DNA of 64,000 nucleotides from Hyalella azteca. Taxonomy: Eukaryota; Arthropoda; Malacostraca; Amphipoda; Hyalellidae. The position numbers were made by a program, and so were the translations under genes. The stretch lies in contig NW_025945035.1 in assembly GCF_000764305.2 (NCBI RefSeq), positions 1 through 64,000 of the forward strand. The letters run 5' to 3'. The notes beneath the pieces are model-generated. The model did not search any database. It was not told the DNA's origin and was given only the letters and a program-made list of their open reading frames with translations. Positions 37,901 to 49,900 of the stretch are shown one piece after another. How positions within the stretch are numbered: position 1 is the stretch's first letter; each line of letters starts with the position of its first letter.

Positions 37901-40900
37901 TTGGTCAGTACACGAGATATTTATTAATTTATTGTAGCAATTAGGGTGCGTTGAAGCCTGATCTGCAAAACTAGCAACACACTTTTTTTGAGTAAAGCGA
38001 GTGAAATATTTGGAGCAAAATATTTTGCACAATGCGAAACAAGAGATATTATTAATTGTCGAGCATGCATTAGCATAGTCTAGCTCATATAATATAAATA
38101 ATACAAATAAGAGTGAGATTAATTAACATTTTTTTATTGATATTTTTGACGGCAGTTGATGGCTACAGTATGGAAAATTGGTGTCATTATATACATATTA
38201 CATTAATATAGCGTAATATTAATTAATATAGCATTAATATCGCATGTTGAACTTTCTTTAGTGATAACCGCAACTAATTAGCATGCTATACTGTATTGCT
38301 GCGAGTGCTATACTGTATTGCTGCGAGTGCTATACTGTATTGCTGCGAGTGCTATACTGTATTGCTGCGAGTGCTATACTGTATTGCCGCGAGTGCTATA
38401 CTGTATTGCTGCGAGTGCTCTACTGTATTATAGCGAGTTCGGAATGTTTTCAGTCATATAATTCCAACTAAAGTCCAGTAAGATCGGACAGCGTTTGGAA
38501 TAATTTCGCATTTTTATGATCAAATATTAACTTATCTGTTCCGTGAACATATCTTTATCAAATCTTGACAGTAAAATCTTTTGTAAATTACAATGAATGT
38601 TTTTAAATTCAAATCGTTATTAATATTTTTAAATGTCGTGCGGATATATACTTTTACAGTTTTCAACGCTAGCGAAAAAAAACCTTCGACTCATTGAAAT
38701 ATCTAACAAGTAAAATTGTCATTAAAATGTGCGATTATGGTGAGAAGGAAACTATGGCTCTGATTGTGTGATGTGGGACGTCTGAGAAAAACAAATAATG
38801 AGGGAGGTGATTAAAAATGAGGAGGGTGAGGATAATGGTGTGCGTATAAGAGTGAACAAGTGGAGAGTGGATTTTAATGATGGTGGCTTTATTTGCGACA
38901 GCGACTGTGGCTGTGATTACATGAATAAAGTATATATTTGGGGAGACTGAGAGAATGCATGAAGAAGAAAAAATATAGTTTTTAATATTTATGCAGCAAA
39001 GTAACGCAAATGAATGAATAAATAAATTATAGTTCATGTTTTGAAAAGTATTTTAATTTTTTAATTTGAAGGCATTTCTTTCTTTAAGCGAAAATGGATT
39101 AAATATCGTTGAAAATTCTCATATTCCAGGTGAATAGATTTTATCTATTGATAAATTTGCTCACTATCAGCTGCATGGCTGACACACTATCAGCTGCATG
39201 GCTGACACACTATCAGCTGCAGGGTCTAAAAGTGTCGATTTCACGTAGGTACCAATACGGCGAGGACAAGGACGTAAAGTCAAAATCAAAATCTGAATGC
39301 GGATCTGAATCTAAGTGTTTCTTCGAAATTCTTTCGGGGTCCCTGCGCCATTAACAAGAAATGAATTAAAGAGAAGTGTTGTGAAAACACATTATTTTAT
39401 ACGTTTTTTTTGAGTAAAGAAACATTTTCTGTAACTAAAAACTGCACGGTTTGTTTAGCCGCCTCATTCTGCGCCCAAGAAAAGAATTAATCCCAATTCT
39501 TCATCATCCAATTCACAAGCAATATATGTATTTTGCAGAAGTAAATTTGATATTATTTGAAATCGAAAAATTTCCCGAAGAAAGCAAAGCTAAGAAATAT
39601 AATCCTGGTGTTTGAGCGGACATTCAGCCCTGCCATCACGTTGCAGGCGATGTAAATTTAAACAAATTCCAGATTTTGTAGGTAAATTTATGGGACAAAC
39701 CAACTCTATGATTGTTCAAATGTATAATTATTGCTTGATTTTATACTTTAATATTCGAAACGACTGCATCATGCAGGAGTGAGATCCATGTTCATTGGAC
39801 CAACCAACCTAATGATTGTTCAACTGTATAATTATTGCTTGATTTTATACTCTAATATTCATAACGACTGCATCATGCAGGAGTGAGAACCAGGCAATAA
39901 TGTACACATTCTTGGCGCAGAGACTGCCGGCATGGAGGACATCGCGCGCAAGACGTGGTGGTAATGCAAACGGTTTTAGGTTCGGTCAGCCAATGTAAAC
40001 TTTTATGCTCGACCAAATATAAAAACCAGCTTTAGACATTTATGAGAATTGAAATTTTCTAATAAATATCGCTCGTACGCAGTTAAAATCAGAAAAGATA
40101 AACAGATTTATTCAGAACTACTATAGTGAGTTTTGTTTTGCTTTGCAACAAAACGATGAATAATGCAACGCTTAGAATACTGGCAAGACTGAAGTGTTTG
40201 ACGATAAAACTTTAGCTCAAAGACCAGCTTCTTCATTTTTAAAATCTCACAAAGAATTGATTGGAAAAAATATTCGAAAGGAGGCAATCCGAATTGCGTC
40301 TTGAAGAGCAAGTGACGCGCTGCTCTTCAGTATTCATGATGCCGGAAGGCTGGCCCAGGTACCGCAGATTGCGCCATCTCCGCAAATGCTCAGTAATTTG
40401 CACGCCAGTTTTGCCTTCAGTTCCCAAGTTGCCAGGGCGGCGTAAGGAAATTACTCCTGCATAAATTGACGAGACTTGGACCTGGTGAACATTTATACTC
40501 GTTATACCTGGTGAACATTTATACTCGTTATACCTGGTGAACATTTATACCTGTTAGTTACTCACCTTAAATCTTGTCGGGGTGAACTCAACTGCTAATG
40601 TGATTTAAAGGAAGCAGATATTTTTGTGTCACAAGTATTATGAAAAATTTGTATCATTATGCAAGAGAAGGTGCTCGTAAATAAGATGATACAGGCCACA
40701 AACTGAGTGATATACCGCAACTGATATAACTTGAGTAACGTACCAATACACACACTGCAGACTACGCCATTCACCACACACAACAGACTGAGCTATACAC
40801 CATACACAACAGACTGAGTTATACACAAAACTTAAAACACATCACGAGACACACACAAGCCACACAAGACACACAGAGCTGCATATTATCTACCCAGGCA

Positions 40901-43900
40901 CACCAGCGCTGTCCAGCCCTGATAAGCAAAGCCAGCTTGTCCAGCCCTGTACCCAATCATGGTTGGTTTATGAGCGGCCATCCTCGCTGGCCGCGGCTAA
41001 CGCTGGTACTCAGTATACCAGCAGATCTATATTCGAGTTTTTTGAGTAAAGAGAATCCATAAGTTGGTTTTGTTCACTAATGTTGTCGAGGCGGACTGAT
41101 ATGAGAGAAAAAATTAGGCCTGAAAATCTTCCTCTTGAATATAAATTCAATCTTCATATCGATGGCGAGTACGATAAAGAACAATTTGAAAGGGCACAGA
41201 TTTTCAAGCGCTACTTTAAACAATGTAAGAAAGTCGGAATATTATTCGTTTTAATATGATTTGAATTAATTATGTGTGATAATTATAATTTATATACATC
41301 ACATAGATTAACACATATTTAGGCTAACATATTCGGACGGTAATTCAGAGCTTCGCTTAATTTCTACTGTGCTACGTGAGAAGCTACGTAAGAAACGTAG
41401 ACGATAGGCGCTGTGAAGAAAGGAACGTGCAGCTCCTACGCGTCTTACTTGCTTCACTTCATATTTTCTATATATAATTCAGGGTAGTATTTAGTAATTG
41501 GAAAAGCCTTCCGCCTAAAACTATTATATTCTTTATGAAGTGTTCGGTTTTTATGTTTTATTGTTGTATTAAAGGAATGTTGAATAAATAACGCGATTTC
41601 ATCTGCACATGCATTCACAGCGCATTGAAATGATTAATATATTACTTCATCCACGTGGACGCGAACTGTTCCACGCAGACACGAACTGTTCCACGCAGGC
41701 ACGAACTGTTCCACGCAGACACGAACTGTTCCACGCATCTAGATGTGTATAAGAGACAGCAGCTGCATGGCTGACACACTATCAGCTGCATGGCTGACAC
41801 ACTATCAGCTGCATGGCTGACACACTATCAGCTGCGTGGCTGACACACTATCAGCTGCATGGCTGACACACTATCAGCTGCACACCCAAATTACAATTTC
41901 AGGAGCTGTAGGAATGGATGTGATCAAATAACAATGATATATAAGATCCCATGCTTCATTACTGTGGCGTCATTGTAAGAGCAAATAGCAAGCATTTTAC
42001 GTGGTGCAACTTTGGCTACAATCCTTTCTATTATGATCATAATATTTTGTTCAGTTTGATTTCTCATGGTAACTACAAAATGGGACATTTCTTTAGTACG
42101 GATATGACATCTATACATCGCCTGTTGCATACAGATATTGCACATACTCTTTTATACGAGTTTAATTTTGAACATTATGAAGGAAGAATCTTGTATTAGT
42201 TCATTCAGTAAGAAATTCAAGTTTCCAAACATGTTCAAGTAATTCAATTTATTTATATTTCTTTGAAATAGATAGATTTTAGTTATTCATATTGCAAGCT
42301 AAGATTAAGGCTCTAGGAGTTCTTCTCAGTTTAAGAATAAAGGCTAAAACCAAAAAAGTTGCATAAAGCATTTTACTGAATAAAGGTCCTAGATAAATAA
42401 AACAGAACGTTTCGGGCTATGCCCATCATCAGCTAGTAGAATACATCTGGAAGTACATGGAAATCAATTTTAGTAAATAAATTTAGAAAATGATAAGGAA
42501 AGAAAGGAAAAAAACAACTATTGACCTGGAATCGAAAGAGGAAAAGAGCTGGATTGGTTATTCAATTTAGGTTTAAGTTTATGGATGTAAAGAGACTCTA
42601 AAATTCGTAAATCGGTTTGGCTGCTAGCGTTACAAAGTATTTTAAATTGATTGATGGACACGGGAGGAGCAAGTGAGCACGGTTCTGTATGAAGTCTGAC
42701 TGATGAATGAGGCGGCTGAGCAAGTGGACGCCCAGTACGGAAACTTCTTCCAGCATGTTCGGCAACTCTGGTGATTCTCATGAAGAGAAGAGGAGGGGGG
42801 AGGGGCGAGAAAGCCAGCCGGGTTCTTGAAAATTAAATTAGACACTTAACTTGTATACGCGTAGTATACAGAAAAGCAAATTCAAAATCAAGTTGATAAA
42901 TGTGTGGGTATTCTGAGTATTACGTTAATCACGGAGGAAAATTTTACGTTAATCTCAGAGGAATTCTAGTAATCACAGGGCACAATCGTAAGGTGTTTAC
43001 CGTATGAACGCCGCTGACTCTCTCACTGCGAGTCCGCATCGAGTTCAAAATTGGAGGTAAGAAAGAAATATAGGCCCTACCCGCTAAGTATGAAGAACAC
43101 AAGGATTCTCGTAAATTAACGCTAAAGTTTTTCCCATCCATAGGCCAATAATATAGAAGCAATCAAGAGAAAAGCTTCCACTTGAATGTTGTTATCTAAA
43201 GTTTCAAATTGGACGCAGAATAGTTAGCTCCGACTCTTTTTAGGTTTAATAATTGTAATTACTGTGATTACTGCAGCACCACCTAATCGACATTTCTCCA
43301 CTCTCAATGCCACCTTGCCAGTGGACTCAAACGTAAAAAGCCAGTTTTGCACCTGTGTTCAGCTCATGACTCCCTCAAATTTGAATACATCCGTATGAAA
43401 TTTGAAACAATTAATTAATATTAGCAATGCACCATGACCTCGGTTATAACAATTTTTATTTTGTTCCTATTCTTATTAAAACGTATATTTTCAGCTTATT
43501 ATTCACTCAATTCAAAACGTATTTGAATGTAATTAAAAGCATCACTAATCAATAGCTATGTACCTCATATGGTATTATAAGGAATTTTGGAATACAGTTG
43601 TAGCGGATCTCGCTACATAACTAATTTTATGTTTAAAAAAATTGTCCAGAAAGTAAGACTGAAGACCTAAGGCGCTATTATCTTTCGGCACTATGTCGCT
43701 TGTCTGGATTACGGAGTTCAAGCGTAGTCTGCGGCTTCTAAACCTCAGGCTGAGTAAATATAACCAGCACATCAGGGACAATCATGCCGCAACAGTCCCT
43801 TTTCACACATATAATTTCAACATTACCTGCATACAAACAGCTCAATATAATAATATAAATCACATCAATAACACACCTAGTCAATTCAATCACCAGCGCA

Positions 43901-46900
43901 CTCTTTTCACATCATAACCACGCAATTCACTCACCACAAACAACTCCATCATTAAGGCATATACAATATATACTCACAGTTCTATATCTTATCACTTCTA
44001 AAAACAATCAATTTCAAAAAGCCATCATTAAAATAGCACACTTCCACCAAAACAACTCCTGTAAAGAATTCCAATACTCACAGTCACAATTCATATCTAA
44101 TCAATTGCAACATTAGACAGCACTCAAGCAATCATCAGCTCACTCTGCAAATATCGTATTTAAACTCAAACGCAATTCCGAAAACATCAAAAGAATTGAC
44201 CACTTCCATATATTTTAAAACCTTGCCTACTCTCTCTGTATTTCACATTGTTGATTTTGCCTAAACTTGTCTAGCCTTTCCCCATCTACCATAATCTATG
44301 TAACAATAATTATTTATACCTTACCTTATCCAACCTTACCTAACCTGTACGGCTCTACTCCATCCATACTCATAATAAACTTTCCGTACTCAAAATAATG
44401 TAATTATCTCGAGCCCAACCTTACATTACCCTAACCTAACCTAACCTAATCAGCATTTGTTTCTATGCTAAACAATATGATTAAACGCAAAAAATTTTTC
44501 TCTGTGCACTATTCTGCGCTGGTTCTCGAAAGTGAGAATCGAAGAGAGAAAGTGAGAAAGTCTGGAATGTTACGGTCTGAAATCATTTATGGAGCACTCA
44601 ATATCATAATTTTGTTTTATTTCGCTCAAATGTTGAGACCAACTTACCTTTTATTCAACCCGATCGATTTGTATATGTCCCATTATGAACTTCTGTTGAC
44701 TAAGCCACTGCTGATACGGCAAACACCTAAGATCTATCAATAAAAACAAGACAAACACATATACAACGACTCGGCCTATCGGCCGAGCATTTTCAACCAA
44801 GCGGCCTTAATTTTAGAACTTGGGAGCCCTCGCGTGTCTGACGACTCGCCTCGGGCTCGCAGAGTGAAGAAAAGAATCGGGTAGGAATGCCCTGAAATTC
44901 ACAAATTTCCAGATGGAACAAGTTCCAGGTGGAACAAGTTTACAGATGGAACAAGTTTCCAGATGGAACTAGTTGGCAGATGGAGCAAGTTTCCAGATAG
45001 AACAAGCTTACAGATGGAACAAGTTTCCAGATGGAAGAAGATCCAGGTAGAACAAGTTTACAGATGGAACGTGTTTCCAGATGGAACAAGCTTACATATG
45101 GAACAAGTTTGCATATGAAAAAACAAGTTAATCTTCGTTCTTGCTAATGAGTGTTTGGTAATTGCGAAAATTCAAGTTTCCAGCACTGCGCCAGAATTAT
45201 ATTCAGTACGGTCATAATTGAACAACCTACGGCAAGACTGACCGTGAGACATCAATATCAAGGAAACATGATAGTTCTGAGGAACAGCCTCTAGCGGCGA
45301 CGATCGGCTACACAGCTGCGACCCATCCGCTGGTGATACGGCTGCATAAGTGCGATTGAAGTACGGTCGTAGCAGGAGTCGTACCATTCTAAGGGAGCGC
45401 TATACAGTTCAACAATCCTGGTAGAAGTAAATGATTTTAATGAAGGTAACTGATAGATTATGAACTTTAATAGTGTTCAAGGTGACGGAACTCCGCGAAG
45501 GAGCGGACATCGGTTCCACGACAAAACTTTACGATTATTTTGATTTTGTGGAAAAAAATACTAAGCGATGACCAAATGAAAATTTCACCGCATGTACAGG
45601 AAGTCATGCCCTAGACATGTGCGAAGTTTCGAGTCAATTCATTGCTTTGTCGCCGAATAATTGGGTGGGGAGGGGGAGGGTTTTTTTTATAGTCGTAAAA
45701 TTGATGCTAGAGGGCTGTAAATTTATAGGGACATACTTCTCATCATGGTCGACATGTGTACCGAGTTTGAAACGTGTGGCTTTTTTTTCTGACTGAGAAA
45801 AAATTTTTTTCAAAAATTTCGGTTTTGAATTTTTTTCTCGAAAATATTCATAATGAAGACCCCTCTCAAAAACGTATACATAAGACACGCCGATGGTGCC
45901 TATATGCGTGTCAAAATTGGTGACGATCGACTACGCAGTTCTCACAAAAAACTCATTTGAAGAAAATTAGATTTTAATTCGTTGTCGCCACAAAAACGAC
46001 CCTGGATGGCCCAAAAAAGTTTATGGAATACCTGCAATCATGCCCAACATGTGTGCCAAGTTTGGCGCCTGTGGTTTTAATCCCGGCTGAGAATAACTGA
46101 GAATAAAATTTTTTTTTCGAATTTTGAAATTTTTTCAACTGCATATCATAAAACAAGTCTGGGGATGATTTTTTATCGAAATAAACGTTCCTGTGAGTTG
46201 CACGGATTTCGAGTTATTTCGCCTTGAATTTTTGCCAAAAAGTCAAAAAATCGATTTTTTTCGAATATCTCGCGAGCCAAGCAGTTTATTGAGAAATCGT
46301 TCGATATAAACCTTAATTAACTCTCATTTTGAGATAATTTGACGTAAAAATTTCCTTTCTAGCTTCAACCGTTTGGCCTCCACAGAAAACTGCCAAAAAT
46401 TTAAAACGGCTTTTTCTCGGCGGAAAAAAATTCCAGAATTTTTTCAATTTTTTCTATGAAAGATCTCACTATTTTCTATCGTTTCCTCAAAGGGCAACGT
46501 CCAAAAAAAATTTCTCCGATTTATAAAAAATTGTCAAATTTTTGATAATTTTTTTGCTTTTCCCCCTCTGGGGGTGTTTTTTTGAGCGGATCTGGCCAAG
46601 AATTTCCGGAAACTTGCCCCAACCAAGGAGAAGAAAAGGAGCCAAGATAGAGGCGCGTGCAAGCAACGGCTGATTTTTGGTGAATTTTTGAAAAAATTAT
46701 TCATTTTTGAGGATTTGTGTCTTCCCCATGGGGAATTTTGGGGATCCGACTTTCGATTCGTCAATCTAAAATCAGGCTCTATTATGGGCCAAAATTTCAT
46801 CTTCGTAGCAGGGCTGGAAGTACAAAAGTGAGTCTAAAAGTGTCGATTTCACGTAGGTACCAATACGGCGAGGACAAGGACGTAAAGTCAAAATCAAAAT

Positions 46901-49900
46901 CTGAATGCGGATCTGAATCTAAGTGTTTCTTCGAAATTCTTTCGGGGTCCCTGCGCCATTAATGAAACACTCCTTACGTAGTCAAGCTCAAGTTTCAAGG
47001 CAAGGCAAGCCGCAAGGGTCTTGCACAGTTGCACTTGCAGTACAGTTTTGATTGTGAGTTTGTGGTGAGCGGACATGTGAGCTCTGCAGTGACAAAACCT
47101 GCCAGTTCTAAAACCAGTGCTATAACTATAAGTGTTACTGAGTTCTGACAATTTATATAAAGTAACATCAACAAAAATACCAACTCTCATCAGCATCTCA
47201 AGGACAATATCACCCAACAAGAAACCAAGGGTGGATTCCTCACGAAAGGAGGGCCGTCTCCTAGGGGACCACCTCCCAACGGCAACGAACATGAAGCCCA
47301 AGGATCAAAGCTCAAAAGAAAAGCTCAAGAAGGGGGGAAAAACGCTCGAGTCTCTCTCACCAACTGCAAGTAAGAATAAGCTCAGTCAATCGCTGAAAAG
47401 AAGAATGAACTTCCCAGCTGCCTCTTCAAAAACCAAGAAGAGTGCTCTGGAAGACTTAGAATCTTCAACTAAAACCTCAAACAGACCTACCAAAACTGTT
47501 CCACGCAGACACGAACTGTTCCACGCAGGCACGAACTGTTCCACGCAGACACGAACTGTTCCACGCAGGCACGAACTGTTCCACGCAGGCCGGCCGACGT
47601 TGAATTGAATTAAAGGCGCAGGCCGCGCAATACGGAGGCCGTGATGACCGCTTAACGCCTCAGTGGCCTGCTACGCCAGAGATATAATGGTGCCTCTGAG
47701 GCCCGGAGGTTGGGAAAATTGGAGCCTCTGAGGCCAAAGGTTGAACATAATGATAACTCTTAGTATGGCTGATCACTCACAAGCCATACATCCATCACCT
47801 TGTCATTGGTCAGACACGCATCGATCGCCACCATCTCGACCAGCCAATATATCCAACCTCGAAATTTCAGCTAATGCTGCATCCAACAGTAAACCCACCG
47901 TTCATCCACTGGCATCTCATCCACCAGCCCCACCACACATCCACCAGCATCTCATCCACCAGCCCCACCACCCAATCTTTACTCCCTCAGCCGCGTCGCT
48001 GTATTTCGGTCATCTACAGAGTTACGCTTTCGCCCTGCGGTCGGCCCAAAGTTGCCCCAAAGTTACGCGAGTAACTACAAAGTTAGCCTCATGAACCTGG
48101 CCTGGTGAGCCTCATTAACCTGGCCTAGTGAGCCTCATTAACCTGGCCTATAGTGAGTCTCATTAAACGTGGCTCAGTGAACCAGGCCGAATTGCTGCTG
48201 CATTCCATGGCCATTGGTCTGCCCATCGGCCGCCAGTACCAAACATTTACTCTAGGAAACGAGCAAGACTTAGTGCAAACGACGCATCCATTTCTGTCCA
48301 TGTGAGGGCATCTTGACCAAGTATGGCCCTGAAAATGGAGCATTAATACTACGCTTGCTTGTTGCTCGTGCTGTTGGTATGAAAGTGTGTCACTATCTGG
48401 GCTATGTGACACCATTCATTTTCTTGGTGTTCTCAATACAACAGCAATGAGAACTAAAATCTCTCATTCATATGAGCAGCACCATGATCTGGCTATCATT
48501 CATTTTAGTAGCTTCATGATCTGAATATCTCTCATTCATATGAGCAGCTTCATGATCTGAATATCTCTCATTCATATTTGTAGCTTCATGAACTAAATTT
48601 CAAGTTTGCTTTGCATTTTTGCCGTCAGAAATTTTACTCTGATCCCAACACGTAAGGCAAAAAATTGTTCTGCGTAAAAGAGATAAAATTTTCAGCGAAT
48701 TATGCGAGCCAAATTAGGTGCTCAAGTCCAGCCACGAGAAGCCCTCTCGAGTGAAGAAAAATGTACGCCAGTCATCACAATTTGCAGGGGCTTAAACGAT
48801 TATTTTTAATTTTTCACCATTGGTAGGGAAGGAATTAAGCAGAAATATCGCATAAATATTCGCTAGTTCTGATCTACAATTATGAATATTTTGTTGCATC
48901 CTTACCGCCTTGGGCCACTTTTAAAGCCATGGGCCCATACTTTCAAAAAAAGTTATGAGATCGTAAATTCATCAGCCAATCATTGACGGCCTTTCAAGCA
49001 AAATCCACCAATCATAGACAAGAAAATAGAGCGTAATTACTTACGTTCACTTAGCGAATTTTGAAAGTATGGCCCAGCGAGGTGAAGTCGGCCAAAACGG
49101 TCTAGATTTGCGCGTCTGCGAACGTCTCTGCGGCGAACGGCCGCAATGACTGCGAGAATTTCGAACTGGGAAGCGATTGACTGTTCTATACCAACCTTGT
49201 ATCGGTCCAGTGATAATAACTCACCTCAACTTTACTGAATAAAACTATAGTATTTTGCGAGAACAATTCCAGCTTTTGGGAGCACAGCAATCGGAGGGCT
49301 GGTGCTGATTAAATCCACGTACAGCCAGCGAGATTGCATGGATTATGCCGCGCGTTTGGCAATCCCGTTGGATTTTTGTGACATTTTTGAGCGCAGAGAC
49401 TTTACCTGTTCCCGTTTCTCTTTTTAGGGCAGAGACTCTTCTCTTGTTCCCGTTCCTGTTTTGAGCGCAGAGACTCTTCTCTTGTTCCCGTTTCTGTTTT
49501 GAGCGCAGAGACTCTTCTCTTGTTCCCGTTTCTGTTTTGAGCGCAGAGACTCTTCTCTTGTTCCCGTTCCTGTTTTGAGCGCAGAGACTCTTCTCTTGTT
49601 CCCGTTTCTGTTTTGAGCGCAGAGACTCTTCTCTTGTTCCCGTGTCTGTTTTGAGCACAGAGACTCTTCTATTGTTCCCGTGTCTGTTTTGAGCACAGAG
49701 ACTCTTCTCTTGTTCCTGTTTCTGATTTGATCACAGAGACTCTTCTCTTGTTCCCATTTCTGTTTTGAACACAGAGACTCTTCTATTGTTCCTGTTTCTG
49801 ATTTGATCACAGAGACTCTACTCTTGTTCCCATTTCTGTTTTGAACACAGAGACTCTTCTATTGTTCCTGTTTCTGATTTGAGCACAGAGACTCTTCTCA

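Noticed and set aside
39109..39354. 81-codon Ser/Lys-rich frame as a small gene, with a second copy at 46717
   Set aside because: Only the last 42 codons are shared, all inside the duplicated 131-bp block; the upstream parts differ completely, so the block and not a gene is the unit of conservation.
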